Counted from the first letter of the stretch, positions 1 to 11,820 are shown. The stretch: 64,000 nucleotides of DNA from Diabrotica undecimpunctata (GCF_040954645.1 NC_092807.1:25815809-25879808); one strand, 5' to 3'. Notes: a model not told the origin generated them from the letters alone. A program made the numbers and translations.

Positions 1-1010
1 AATAAATTGGCAAAAAATATATAGTGAAAAGAAAATCTTCTACTTCTTCTTGTACAGCGCTACAGCCCAAATTGAGCCTTGGCCTCCTTTATTTTTTGCC
101 TCCACCATTGCTTGTCTGTGGCTCATCTTCTCCATTCACGGACTCCTAAAAGGGCTTGTGCGTCGTTATTTGCTGTGTCTTTCTTGGCGCTTTCTTGGCT
201 TTCCAGTCGGTCTCTATTCCTGCATTCTAGCATTCAGTACTCTTTTTGGTAGCCTATCCTCTCCCGTTCTTATCACATGTCCGTCCCATTGCAATCTTTG
301 TATTCTAATAAAGTCTGACAGTGGTGCTACCTTATAAAGTTGATAAAGTTCGTTTTTGTATCGACTTCTGAAGATTCTGTTTTCCTTTATAGGTCCTAGT
401 ATTCTCCTCAGTACTTTCTTTTCGAATGTGGCGAGTCTGCTTTTGAATGTTTCTTTCAGGACCCATGCTTCATTGCCATAGCATGCTATTGGTCGAATTA
501 AGGTTTTATAGATTCTCATCTTTGTATTTCGTTGAACATTTTTTGACCGAAATATATGGGAGAGGGCAAAATAAGCTCTGTTTGCCTGCATTATTCTTTT
601 CCGTATTTCTCCATCTTCTGATCCGTCGATATATATTTCTACTCCCAGGTATGTAAACTTTCCAACCGTTCCAATGTCATCTTCATGTGTAATGTTTTGT
701 GAGACTATATTTTTTCTCGTCTGAATCATTATTTTTGTTTTTTCTGTGTTATTTCCAGACCTAGCCTTTTTGTTTGCATTTTTAACTCTGCGTATGTTTT
801 CTGTGCTCTTGTTGATGTTCTACTCATAATATTAATATCATCGGCATAAGCGGCCAGTTGAACCGTTCGGTTGGTCATTAAGTTTCCTTGTCCCGTTTTG
901 CATTTGCTTAACCGCTCATCCCAGTGCCAGGTTAAAAAAAGTTGGGGAAAGCCCATCTCCCTGCTTTAGTCCGTGTGAAATTTTGAAAAAGTCTGTCCGG
1001 TGGTTTTGTA
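1..1010 (-). mobile_element. Non-LTR retrotransposon, 3' part (RT and C-terminus), decayed
   Basis: Reverse-transcriptase remnant. Reading the minus strand, about 1000-950 gives the QGDGLSP-type motif broken by a frameshift. Then comes the catalytic palm motif AYADDI near 840, and a C-terminal domain (729-214) with YLGVEI and the RIYKTLIRPIACYG block that is usual downstream of non-LTR RTs. The last codons (WWRQKIKEAKAQFGL, near 100-60) are a typical 3' ORF end. The element is 5'-truncated: no endonuclease is visible. Several frameshifts make it a pseudogene. Clade assignment (RTE/CR1-like) is inference. Confidence 0.8.
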
Positions 1011-1857
1011 TTCGTACACATGACTGAGTTTCATCCATTGTGGCTTTAGTGAGTCTAATTAACTTGTAATATAATTATATTGTAGCATTTTCTTTTCACT
1101 CTATATGTCATAAACATCTATATGCTACAAGTTCCTATAAAACGTTTTGTATTATAGAATTTCAAACGAGAAAAGATACTTTAAGTGTATTTACATTTAC
1201 CAAATGCCTACTGCTAGATTCCTCTAAGTGCGACCAATCGCGACCAATCATCGCAGAGACGAATTTTTGAATTCATTCCTGCTTGAGATTATGAAGATAT
1301 TAAGCGGATCTGGAATTTTTCGACAGGTACTGGGGTTTGCCCCAGTACCATTCATTTCCAGTTTATCCCGTTTACATACATTTTTTTCTCTAACAATCTT
1401 CTTTTTTCTTGGACCACATATAAATAATTGCTTACAGGTTTGCTGAACAAACATGTAAAGTAAGTATTACCGTTTCTTGTTATTATATACTTTGGTTTTA
1501 AGAGTTTTCCTTGTCCCTCATAGAAAAGACACGATGGCTCCCTTTTTTCCTTTTTATTTGGTTCAATTTTTGTCCATTTTCTTTCAGTTGTTATCATTAA
1601 TTTTCTTTATTCTTTCTGTCTTCAGTATCTCTTGGTTCTAATAAGCCATCTGTATACCCACGACCCAAAGCTCGCCGTTGTGTCCTTCAAAACACTTGAG
1701 TTTCGGTTTACATAGTAAACGTACTTGGATTTAGAATTTTTTATTTATCTTTTAATTCCAATACAAAACTTTTTCTTGGGTTAATTTTTATTACCCACAG
1801 TAGTACTCAACTTATGGTCATCCATTCTTCCCATCTAGGTTCAATTTACGTTACAAT
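1011..1857. other. AT-rich stretch, nothing recognised
   Basis: I see no coding homology, terminal repeats or RNA gene. Short open frames near 1228-1600 on both strands overlap each other and look like chance. Confidence 0.5.
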
Positions 1858-1875
1858 ACATACATATATATATAC

Positions 1876-1952
<77 letters not shown>
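1858..1952. repeat. (TA)n microsatellite with TATACA variants
   Basis: About 95 bp of alternating TA, starting with a few TACATA interruptions at the left edge. Confidence 0.95.
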
Positions 1953-1954
<2 letters not shown>

Positions 1955-2440
1955 CACCCCGAAAAAGTAACAACTGGTCGTGTATCGGTGTTGTTCAACA
2001 AGGCTTGCCTAACACATTTCCGCAATATTCTAAAAGGGAGGAAGAAACAAACCTCATTGGACAGTTTTTTTTAACAATGTGCAGATGAAAATGAGCAAAG
2101 TGTGACGAAAAAGCGAAGACCAATGACGAAAATGAAGCGCTTCTGTAAGCAATTCACTTTTTCTTATGTTTTACAGAATATGTATGTATTTTTTATTACT
2201 TATAAATAAATATTGCTTCTTTCAAATATGTACATTTTTCTTATTTAAAAACACAACAAAAACAACTAACAACGTGTTTTTTTGGGGACTGGAACAGATT
2301 AATGACATTTCAGTTAATTTCAATAAGGAAAATTGCTTTGACATACGAGCAATTACCAGCAAGATTACGGAACGAATTACACTAGTACCTAGAGTCATAG
2401 ACTGTGCGTTATATCATGCAAAGTGAAGGGACTATCTTTT
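1955..2440 (+). mobile_element. Tigger/pogo-like DNA transposon, 3' end
   Basis: The plus strand from about 1985 reads CLTHFRNILKGRKKQTSLDSFF and a stop at about 2072. This resembles the very C-terminal tail of Tigger-type transposases. The noncoding part after it (2270-2430) has the tone of Tigger 3' ends: repeats of roughly 'gacatacgagcaatta' and 'ggaacgaattacactagtacc'. The catalytic domain is absent. Assignment rests on remembered family resemblance. Confidence 0.4.
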
Positions 2441-2518
2441 TTTTTGGTTAGATACCGCCGACTTGCTCAGTCTATTTTATATAAAACTCTATGCCTAGAG
2501 TACTAATAATTGACTGAG

Positions 2519-2639
2519 TGCTTGTGAGACCAATGCAAGCGAGGGACAGGATAGAATGGCGTAGAAAGCTTGCGAAGGTCGAGGCCCTCTAAGGGCTGTA
2601 GCACCAAGATGATGATTAAGATGATGCTTGTGAGACCAA
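2519..2639 (+). mobile_element. Very short RTE-like insertion with 15-bp target duplication
   Basis: A body of about 91 bp (2534-2624) encodes EWRRKLAKVEAL, the last residues of an RTE-like ORF, and ends in a GATGATGATTAAGATGA tail. It is flanked by identical 15-bp copies of TGCTTGTGAGACCAA at 2519-2533 and 2625-2639. This is an extreme 5' truncation, of the kind target-primed reverse transcription produces. Confidence 0.75.
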
Positions 2640-2951
2640 AATATAATAATAGTCTCCCGTTTTATACCGCTCGCGGCTTTGGGAGTATAGCAGGGTAGTC
2701 TGCTATATCTAGGGCCTACGGTATACAAGGAAGGTAACATGGCCAGTGCTACGCTTCAACCGCCTATTATTACCCCTGGTTTTACCCAAGGTACTCATTT
2801 TATTTAGGCTGAGTCGACCTGGGGCCTATAGACATTTTTAAAAATGTCTAGTTGTTCTTGCCGGCGGTAGGATTCGAACTCCGGACCACCGGCATGCGAG
2901 GCAAGAATCCTACCGCTTGCGCTACGCAGGCCCGAGAGAGAGACCAAAATA
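2632..2951 (-). mobile_element. tRNA-derived SINE with 12-bp target duplication
   Basis: The minus-strand head (about 2933-2860) is tRNA-like. Its A box is TAGCGCAAGCGG and its B box AGTTCGAATCC. The body follows, including the perfect small inverted repeat around ACATTTTTAAAAATGT (near 2831-2846), and ends at about 2644 in an ATTATTATA tail. Twelve-base direct repeats GAGACCAAAATA flank it at 2632-2643 and 2940-2951. The left copy lies within the duplication of the neighbouring RTE-like insert, so the SINE arrived later. It has no coding capacity and would be mobilised in trans by a non-LTR element. Confidence 0.85.
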
Positions 2952-3430
2952 CGAAGAGAAATTTACTCGGTTGGTTTCAAAATGATACGACGATATCAGT
3001 AATTGGATAAATTGGTTTTGTCTGTTCTGTTTGATGTAATTTGAAATAATTTAATTAATATTTAGTATTTACCTTAAAGAGATAGGAGCACTGGATGATA
3101 CATTTCGTATTGGTATTTTATCCCGATTAAGCGAAGTATCAGATTTTGACTTGAAACTATGCTGGTCATCTGTCGGTTTTTCTAAGCAACTAAAAAATAA
3201 AAATAAAAAAATAAAAAAATGGGTGGCCCTGTATATTTGAAAATATTTTTAAAGTAGGGTCCTATCTTTGCTGCAACTTTAATCTGAATTATTTTTTTCC
3301 TATTGCTTACGACAAACTAGTAAATAGACTACGTCGCACTAATACCGCACCCTGAACTTATCTCCAATATATATCTTTTGTTGTAGTTATGTTCTTCTTC
3401 CAATACACTACATATACAAAAAATTCAACG

Positions 3431-3434
<4 letters not shown>
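2952..3434. other. AT-rich stretch, nothing recognised
   Basis: No support for genes, repeats or terminal structures beyond an A/T-rich run near 3190-3220. Confidence 0.5.

Positions 3435-3472
<38 letters not shown>
3435..3472. repeat. (TA)n microsatellite
   Basis: About 38 bp of alternating TA. Confidence 0.95.
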
Positions 3473-3476
<4 letters not shown>

Positions 3477-3484
3477 TCTTGAAC

Positions 3485-5612
3485 TCCTACGTGGACCATA
3501 GAGCTTCAGTGAAAACACGCCATCGAGTTCTATTTTGCGCTAAGGCCTCCTCATTCCAAGACTTTCCCTGATCTGTTATCTCGTCTATGATGGATCTTCT
3601 CCAAGTTTGTACTGGGCGACCTCTTTTTCTTCTTCCTTGTGGATTTCACTCTAGGGCAATCTTTTTAATACTGGAATTATTTTTTTTTTGAGTGTGTGTC
3701 AAATCCAACCCCACTTTCTGGACTTTATTTGATGTTCTACCCTTTTTTGTTCGGTCAAATGTAGTAGATCTTACCTACTGATGATGTTAGGCCAGAAAAT
3801 GCAAACAATTTGTCGTAGACAATTAAAGACCTGCAGTTTATCTGTAAGGGTTTTTGTCACTTTCCAGATTTCACATCCGTAGAGTAGAACATCAGACATG
3901 ACATTTGTCTGGAATATACGAATCTTTGTCCTTGTAGTATACTCGTTAGATCTCCAAACAGAGTTGAGCACGCTGAACGCTTGTTGAGCTTTTCGTATCC
4001 TTATACGAATATCGTCCACTGTACCTCATGTTTTCCACATTTTTTAATCTGCATGTTGTTGATAATAAATATCGTGTTGTTTCTTGAATTTACTCTCATG
4101 GATTTGGTTTTACTAATATTGATTTTCAAACCTACTTTATTGACTTCAGTGTAAAGTGTTTCCAATTGATCAGCCACATCTTGGAACCTTTGTCCTAACA
4201 GGCAGAAATCGTCGGCGTATTCCAGATCGCTTGGGCTTGTGGTTAACGTCCATTATATCCCTCTTGTGTCGGAGTCTAGTTTGTAGAGAACATAGTCTAT
4301 TGATATGTTAAAAAGAAACGGAGAAAGCACACATCCCTGTCCGACTACAGTAAGTCAAATTCGTCGTTGTTGATTTCATTGTGTGTCACGCTGCATTTCG
4401 CTTTAGTGTACAGTGACTTTATAATGGAAATTATTTTATGCGGGATGTTTCTTAGCTCTAAAATTTTCCATAAAGCAGCATGAAATAAGCTGTCAAAGGC
4501 ACGCTCGAAGTAATAAAAACCACGTATAGGGGTGTGTTCCATTCAACCGATTGTTCCAATATTACCCTCACAGTATTAATGTGGTATGTGCAGGAGGATT
4601 CTGGTCTAATACCTGCTTGACCAGCTGGAAATTCAATCTTGTTTGTTAAACTTTTAAGTATGATGGTCGTGAAGATTTTATTTATTGCGGAAAGCGAGGT
4701 TATTCCTCTCCAATTTTTGGACAGTGTGAGGTTGCCCATTTTTGGGAGCTTAATAATGTTGCCCCTTTTCCAGCGGTTTCTCACACCTCCCGGATTATGG
4801 GGAGCAAAAGTTCAGCAGTTAGATGCGGATCAGTTTTAAGTATTTCGGCAGCAATTTTATCGATTTCCGGAGATTTGTTGTTTCTTAGGAATGTGATAGC
4901 TGTTATTATCTCCATTTTGGAAGGGGCCTCGCAAGACATACACAAGTCTATATTCTGTGGGTTTTCGACAATTTCATCTGCGTTTTCCCTTGGCGTGCCT
5001 AGCATCTCCTGAAAATGCTCTTTCCATCTCTTTACTTGGTCATTTATTGTAGTAAGTAATTCGCCTGTCTAGGATCTTACAATGTTTGAAAAGTTAGGCC
5101 CATTTTTTGTTAGTCGTCTACTAATTTGGTATAGCTCTCTAGTTCTGTTGTGTCGTGCAGCTGTTTCAGCTTGTTTTGCCAGTTCTTCAGCCCACCTTCT
5201 TTTGTATCTTCTTGCATTTCTTTTAACTACTTTATTTATTGTTTCATATTCTTGTTGTCGATTCGCTCTTTCTTTTACAGTTCTTGCTTGCAAAATAACT
5301 TTCTTTTGCTGTTTTCTTTCCTATATGATAAGATTCTAAGTTTTATCTGACATCCATTCTTTTCTATGTTTCTCTTTTTTACCCAGTTTATCTTCAGCTA
5401 TTTCTGTCAAAACATCTGCCAAATCTTCCCAGCTATTTACTTCACGTTCTCTTGTTTTGAGTTAGAGTTTCTCCCTAAACATGTGTCGTCCTGGAGCCGT
5501 TTTTAGTTTGTCTAGGTTGTATGTTGGTCTGCTGGTGTTTCGCATGATTTTGTTTTTTGCCATCTTGATTTTAATGGTACCGATTACGAGATGGTCACTT
5601 GCGATGTCTGTT
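3485..5612 (-). mobile_element. Non-LTR retrotransposon, minus strand, heavily broken
   Basis: Fragments in order on the minus strand: the end of an APE endonuclease with SDHLVIG (about 5610); a linker (5293-5069); the N-terminal RT part KMGNLTLSKNWRGIT (about 4740); a broken palm; the C-terminal block with LLYGCEIWKVTK (about 3890); and a terminal motif near RKRGRPVQTWRRSI (about 3640-3600). Many stops and frameshifts. The family is RTE-like APE elements. It is truncated at the left of the endonuclease, where a Penelope fragment begins. Confidence 0.75.
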
Positions 5613-6075
5613 TCAAAATTCAAAAGAATATATATTTTCTAGAGAATGCTTAGCTAAGGCTGTAGTGATTAATTTGTCAGTTTGTACACTATACTTGTGT
5701 GCAACAACCCTTCTATATAGATATTGGTGTATTTGCCCAATATATGTTAAGTTGCAGTCTTTACAATTTATTTTATAAACAACATGTGACTGACGATCTT
5801 TCGTAATATTGGGTTTAAATGTTGAAAAATATTTTCTGGATTTTTGACGATTTATGTTCAACAATAATGCTATATTTTGTCATTTCGACATTTCTTCAGA
5901 GAATCCATTAATGTATGGTAAGGATATATAGTATTTTTTTGAGTTAGTGACATTACTATTATTATTGCTAGGTATAGTTTGGGTTTGTTTTGGATTTGTA
6001 CTGAAATTATTGATTTTTGATATTACTCTGTCAGTAAGACTGAATACAACACGACTAAGCATCTGTCATTAGTGA
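5613..6075 (-). mobile_element. Penelope-like element fragment with GIY-YIG endonuclease
   Basis: Minus-strand reading has the C-terminal linker (IALLLNINRQKSRKYFSTF) followed by the GIY-YIG nuclease start VVYKINCKDCNLTYIGQ. That gives the paired (G)VYK and YIG motifs and a cysteine pair, as in Penelope-type elements. The linker lies in one frame and the nuclease in another, so the copy is frameshifted. The RT domain is missing. Confidence 0.75.
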
Positions 6076-6137
6076 TAAAGAATCAAGAAAGGGTTTAAAT
6101 TGATGCCTCGATTTGAAAATAAACGAGGTTTTTTTCC

Positions 6138-6141
<4 letters not shown>

Positions 6142-6207
<66 letters not shown>
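6142..6207. repeat. (TA)n microsatellite
   Basis: About 66 bp of alternating TA. Confidence 0.95.
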
Positions 6208-6213
<6 letters not shown>

Positions 6214-7235
6214 AACAAATCGTTATTTTTTTACCAAAACTGTATGCTTAATTAATTGTTTTTTTATTTTTATAATATTATTTTATTGTATGGCAATGTA
6301 CAATTGCTAGGAAATATAAATAATGGGAACTTTTTTCGAAAATTCCCAAAACTTTGAATCCCATGCTCGGGCTTAAGTTGCAACATAATTTCACTTTTTA
6401 TAAGCAATTATATATGTCTAGTCTTAAGACAAAGTAATATAACCATTATATGATAATTAGATTATAAAAAAACATAATGACGAGTTCGCGAGAAAGTAAT
6501 TCTTAAATATGTGAAATAAAAAAAAAATTAACTGAAAAAATTTTAACAAGTGCTTCATTAATTTTTGTAGCGTTATAGTTTTTTTATCGAAATAATGTAC
6601 ACTATTTTCATTCGTAATGATAGTGTTAGAGCTGCTGCAAATATATTTAATGGCAAATCTGTTGCAAATTAAAAAGAGTAATAAAAAAAGTCAAAAATGA
6701 AGCAGTTAAGGTAATGATTTTGGAATACATTACAATGAATAAGAGTACAAAAATACAGGAGTATAAGAATGACTATAGTCAATAAAATGTACAATGTTTT
6801 TTTATGTTTATTTACAAATTTAAGTTGAAAAACATTTTTGAATAAATTAAACAAAAACACTCCTTTGACTATATGGAATACTGGAAGATCTATTTGCAAT
6901 AACCATAATCAAAAAAGAAAACCACAAGTAGACAAAAACCTTCTTCAAAAAGTTCTTGATAAATTGGCTCTTTCATCAACTTCGAGTTCAATTTTTAACG
7001 ATAACATTAATCAATTTATTCCACCGACACTCGTTCAAAAATTTTTAGCTTCTCGGATTTAGGATTAGTTTAAAAAAAAAACAAAACATGCCCCACCTGG
7101 ACTTGCCTTGTTCACTTATACGATAATAAACAAATATCCTGTAAATGAAAAACTTTTTCTTTCGTACTTTTAATGATTGGTAGTTGAAACAAAAGTACTC
7201 ATAGTTTTAAAAATATAATAGTGTATCTTCTAGTA
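6208..7235. other. AT-rich stretch with one unassigned plus-strand open frame
   Basis: An open frame of 75 codons (6838-7062, plus) encodes a lysine/asparagine-rich peptide with the stretch SSSIFNDNINQFIPPTL. I do not recognise it. It has no partner exons or TE motifs nearby, and could be the end of a decayed element or chance. Confidence 0.3.
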
Positions 7236-7239
7236 AAAC

Positions 7240-7510
7240 CTACGAAATAACCCAACTTACCCTCGTCCTACCGACCTATTTTATTATTATCCTGTATTAC
7301 AAAAACTTTTGAAAAGCTTATAAAATTTAGACTTAAAAATTTTAACAAAAAATCAGTATTAATTTCATAGAGGTATAACTATAATATTTAGATACAATCT
7401 TCTATTTAGCAACAGACGCACAATTGTCTCTATCAACTGTGCGTCTATCTTTTTGTGGACCTTAAAGGAGCTTATGATGTGGTAGATTTGGAAATGCTAT
7501 ATTCAAAAAT
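7240..7510 (+). mobile_element. I/Jockey-like non-LTR element, RT part upstream of a nested insertion
   Basis: Plus-strand RT motifs appear in order: SSYRPILLLSCITKTFEK near 7260-7320, then FVDLKGAYDVVDLEMLYSK at 7453-7509. The reading frame is cut at 7510 by an RTE-like insertion and resumes at 8660, where the coding continues MVVFGINIKVSMNVL. Degenerate, with several frameshifts. Confidence 0.75.
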
Positions 7511-8659
7511 TCCAAGACCAAGCTTTTCACCGAATGCATTTACTAAGGGAAAACTCCTTCTCAATGGTATAATGCAGTCATTACTTTATTACACAAGCAA
7601 GGAGACGTAACAGATTTAAAAAACTACCGTCCTATCAGTTTGCTTCCACAAAAATTATCAAAGAAAGACTGGACGCTAAGCTAGACTTCTATCAGCCTAA
7701 AGAACAAGCTGGATTTATATCGGGATACAGCACTAACGATCTAGTGATAAAAAACCTGATAGAGAAGTCTGCAGAATACAACAAACCATTAGCACTGATA
7801 TTTGTCGACTACAAGAAAGCATTCGATAACATAAGCCATCAGAAAATGTTAAAGTCATTGACAGAATGCCGAATAGACCATCGCTATATTAACATAATGA
7901 AATATATCTACCAAAATGTCACAGCTAGTGTAAGACTATCTGAACAAGAAACAAATAAATTCTGTATACAGCGAGGAGTAGGGCAAGGAGACACGTTCTC
8001 TTCAAAGCTATTCACGACACTTTTAGAACATACTTGTAAGAAGGCACATCTAAACGAGCATGGCATTAACATAAATGGAGAAAGGCTCAGTCATTTGAGA
8101 TTTGTAGATGACATCATTTGCAGATGAGATGATTGCCTTATGCCCGATCGTATGGATGATGCAATAATAATGTTTGAAAAATTATATCACGCTTCCTTGG
8201 AGGTCGGACTTAAGATTAATATGAACAAGACACAGATAATGACTAATCTGGTGCTAAATTGAAATATTGCTGTTGATGGAAGGGATATTGTGCAGACTAC
8301 ATCGTATAAGTACATAGGACATAAAATTCAGTTGGGCAGAGATAACCATGTATTCACACAACACTCACAAAAAAGGTAGTTAATAAGATTCGCGTGACTC
8401 AGATGGCTATGGAGCACCAGATATTGGGTGTCTCTCTGAGAGACCAACCCAAATCCCAAACGAAGAAATACGTCGTAGAACAAAAACAACAGACGCTATC
8501 AAAAAAATCGCGTCGTTAAAATGGAATTTGATCGATGTACAAAACGTATTTTAGAGTGGAGACTAAGGCAAGAAGCAATACGGAGCAGAGGATGCCCACC
8601 AACTAGATGGACTGACGACCTAAAGCGTGATGATAATGATAATGATGATATTCAAAAAT
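7499..8659 (+). mobile_element. RTE-like element nested in the I/Jockey copy, 12-bp target duplication
   Basis: The element (7511-8647) carries RT motifs [42 protein letters not shown], the IQRGVGQGD block and LRFVDDII (YADD variant). The C-terminal tail includes RSRGCPPTRWTDDLKR. The 3' tail is GATGATAATGATAATGATGAT. ATATTCAAAAAT occurs at both 7499-7510 and 8648-8659. Removing the insert plus one copy restores the open frame of the outer RT, which independently confirms the boundaries. It is 5'-truncated with no endonuclease, and has at least two frameshifts. Confidence 0.9.
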
Positions 8660-9010
8660 GGTGGTGTTTGGTATCAATATAAAAGTCTCCATGAATGTTT
8701 TAAATTTGTTTGCCACTAGAAAAATATTTTTGCGAGATCATCATAACGTTTTACATGGTCCAAGAATACTTTACAACGAGCTTCCACAAGGTTATATTTG
8801 ATGCCTCCTTTTGTTTAACTTGTACACTGCGGACTTGCATGATTTGATTAGCGATGATACACAAATTATTCAAAACGCGGACAATTTATGTATTTATGTC
8901 ACCCATAATACGATTTGACGATATGGATTTTAGTGTTTTACCAGAAAAGACAGCTGTGATGTGCCTCACAAGGCACAGATATCAGTCAATAATTGTTCTT
9001 TATGAAAGTG
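8660..9010 (+). mobile_element. I/Jockey-like element, RT continued after the nested insertion
   Basis: Continuation of the RT split at 7510. Seen on the plus strand: GPRILYNELPQGYI near 8757-8800, LYTADLHDLISDD near 8823-8860, and NADNLCIYV, a decayed form of the YADD active site. It fades out near 9000. Confidence 0.7.
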
Positions 9011-9329
9011 GCTAAAAACAGATGGAAATACAGGTTTGGCATTTTTTGTTTTAAGCACAAATAGCAGCAGCAATTATATGCTCTCGTGAGCTCATGGTTT
9101 TGCTCCTAACTAAATTCTCCCCGGGGAACCATGTCACGACCTAGACAATTTCGATCTACGCCTTCTTTCCCTCCCCATCCTACCCAACAAGAATATGGAG
9201 AAAACCAGATACAAAAAATCTGTAAGTTGTGAATTGGGATATTGTGGGTTATCATTAAGGTAAGAAAAAAGGGAGAGAGTCTTATCACACTTCCATCAAG
9301 CGCAAGATATATCCTACAGATCGTTCAAG

Positions 9330-9630
9330 TGGACGTTCCTACTGGAAGTCCTGGTACTTCTTAATAATTGGTGGCGATTTAACAGGCAAAATAGATACTA
9401 AGAAAGACACCTCTGAAATAATATTGAGAAATTTTGGAAGCAAAGACAAATGATAAAGGCATAAAACTGTTAACTTTACTTTTGTAAAACAATCTCTATC
9501 AAATGAATAGCTTTTTAAAAAAGAAAAACTACAGAATATGGATATAGGAAAGCCTTGATGAAAACACAAGGAACGAAATCGACTATTTCCATACAAATAA
9601 TAATTAAAAAAAAAAAAAAAAAAAAAAAAA
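9330..9630 (+). mobile_element. APE endonuclease fragment ending in an A25 run
   Basis: Across mixed plus-strand frames I read an APE-like series: GGDLTGKID (compare GGDFNA), then NNLYQMNSFLKKKNYRIWI, then TRNEIDYF. This matches the middle to end of a non-LTR endonuclease. An uninterrupted run of 25 A follows (9606-9630). Whether the A run is a true retrotransposon tail or internal slippage is unclear, because it comes directly after an internal domain. Confidence 0.45.
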
Positions 9631-9639
9631 GATAGATCC

Positions 9640-10313
9640 ATAGTTATATTCACCGCCTAGAAACAATCCCACTATCACAATTCAACTACCAAACAGAACT
9701 CAATATTCTAAAGCAAATAGCATCCAACAATGGGTATGACCCCAACCTCATTAACAAACTTATTAATAAGAGACAACTCAAACTATTGAGAGAGGCTGCG
9801 TTCCCCAGAGACTTGACCATTAAACCTCATTATGCTTCTTTACCTTACCTTCAAGAACGTCTTTCTGGAGATATCAGATATATCCTAAAAAGATCTGTTG
9901 AGAATACCCACATTTCTTTTAAAGTCCTGAACAATCTAGGACAATGTTTAACCAATTCAAAAGATTGCATCAACTACATGGATCGTAGTGGTGTTTACAA
10001 ATTACAGTGCTCTGATTGTGATGCTACATATATAGGTAGAACCTGTAGATCACTAACTTCCCGTTCCTTAGAACACACTAAAAAAGAGAACACTTCCACC
10101 TTCTCACAACATCTTGCACAACATAAACATACCCTCAACATACCAGAAGACGTCTCTTTGTTACATAATATACCCCAAAAAAATTTTCTAAAATTAGATC
10201 TATATGAAGACTTGGAAATAGTCAAAGAAAAACAAAGAAGCCCCAACTGCGTTAATCGCCATGTATCTTTCAACCGTGACTTTCAACCCTTACACCGACA
10301 ACTCTTCTCATAA
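9640..10313 (+). mobile_element. Penelope-like element, C-terminal RT end and GIY-YIG endonuclease
   Basis: A nearly uninterrupted plus-strand frame runs from FHRLETIPLSQFNYQTEL through ASLPYLQERLSGDIRYIL into a GIY-YIG domain, SGVYKLQCSDCDATYIGRT, with R and EH downstream (SLTSRSLEH). The stop is at 10311-10313. This is the normal Penelope order, RT then linker then GIY-YIG. Cys pairs, G/VYK and YIG are all intact, making it the best-preserved Penelope nuclease in the window. The RT palm and upstream part are missing. Confidence 0.85.
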
Positions 10314-11760
10314 CCCACACTTCTCAAATTTACCGCATCTTCTTTATCTGACCTCCCTCTACAAACGTCAACACCTTAATCCTTCTCAACAATTGTTGCT
10401 TTTAAAACAACCATTCTTTCTACACTACTGTCACAACACTCCCTCCAAAAGAATTTTTTCAGCCCCCTATTGTTAACATCATATCTATTATACCTCACTA
10501 TTTCATTATTTTACAATCTCCACGTTTACATCATATTCCTGTCCATTCTTATTTCTTTTCCTATTTCTCTGTCATTTCATATATCTACCATCCACTCATT
10601 AGTTCTAAACTCAGTAACCATTTAAACACAATCCAGCAATTCATCAGAATTCACTTTCTCCCACTTTGCCAAAACCCTTAGTCAACCATTGCTCCCCTCT
10701 CTTAGTCAACAACTTAGTACATCATACTCACAAATAAAATTTCAGGCTTTTATGTACCGAATTTAATATAATCAAAATATATTTTGTTCAGGGTGCTAGA
10801 TGCTTTAAGCATGAAGGACTTCTTTCATCTCTAATTTTGTTGATTAACTCATTTATTTTCCTTTATCCCACTCTCCTTTATTCTTTAGTCATTTCATTTA
10901 CTTTTATTCCTGCCAAGTCTCTGAGGATCTCAGCCTTTTCAATTTTTTAAATTTAATCACATATATTATAACTCTAATTCCTTCAGCCGGAAGATTTTTA
11001 ATCCCATTTCTCAATCTATTGGACTCACTTATATTAAAAAATTTTTACGATACGAGCAGTATTAAACTATTACATTTAAATACGAAGTCTTACATTAGCT
11101 ACAAATATATACTATTTATTTTTTTCCTTGTCCTAGATGTAAGCAACATAAAAGGACATTTCCATATATTTAAGCTAATTCGTCACAAATTACACTTTTT
11201 AGACCACACTCCATACGATAAAGAGTAACATAAGCTGCCTAATGCACACGTCATTCTCTTAAACATGTCCTTCAACAACACCAGTAATTTACATCTTTTA
11301 TATCCAATATTAAATAATTATAGAAAAATTTTTTAAATCCCAACACCTGGATTGCTGTTATCATTTTAACATCATCAAAGTTTTTTAATCTTTTGGCTGT
11401 AGTAATACTATGTTTAACTAATATTGTTTCATGGTACATTGACATTTTGTTTTTGTCACCGTTCATGGGTATCTTCTTATCAATCAGTTACCAGCTGAAG
11501 TCAGTTTGAAGAGGTTTACTCTCCGGACACTGGAACTCACTTAAGCATGGGTGTATGTTACCTGAAGTAAAATTTAATTAAAATATTAAACATCATATAA
11601 TATTATTAACATCATGTACAATCTTTGGTAACACATTACATTTTAAAGGGTTTTTACCCAAATATTTTGGTGTCTCAGGCATGGTAACCTGTAAGTATAA
11701 CCATTTTGTTTTTTAACCTTAGTCAAAATTTTAAACCACGTTTGCTGTAATTAAATGGTT
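10314..11760 (+). other. AT-rich stretch, probably Penelope 3' region plus unassigned DNA
   Basis: No coding signal after the Penelope stop. C/T-rich on the plus strand at 10320-10720, then AT-rich. The hammerhead-like motif at 11783 suggests that at least part of this is the trailing segment of the Penelope element, but I cannot prove continuity. Confidence 0.4.
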
Positions 11761-11782
11761 TATACTTATTTTAGGTATTTTA

Positions 11783-11820
11783 ACCTGATGATGGAACAGT
11801 TGTTCCGAAAACGTTCGTGC
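11783..11820 (+). other. Hammerhead-ribozyme-like motif of Penelope 3' end
   Basis: Core CTGATGA at 11785-11791, then a stem GGAAC (93-97) with loop AGTT pairing GTTCC (11802-11806), then GAAA (11807-11810) and a short ACG..CGT hairpin. Penelope-like elements are known to carry hammerhead motifs in their terminal repeats. Deviation from a canonical core: an extra T (11792) lies between CTGATGA and the stem, so activity is doubtful. Confidence 0.5.

Noticed and set aside
1814..2074. Open frames of Ile-Tyr repeats across (TA)n tracts (also 3389, 13799-14237, 50890, 53226, 54809)
   Set aside because: They are translations of microsatellite DNA, which lacks stops in some frames; no protein evidence.
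2860..2933. A genuine tRNA gene
   Set aside because: The tRNA-like part continues into a body with a repeat tail and flanking direct repeats, so it is a SINE head.
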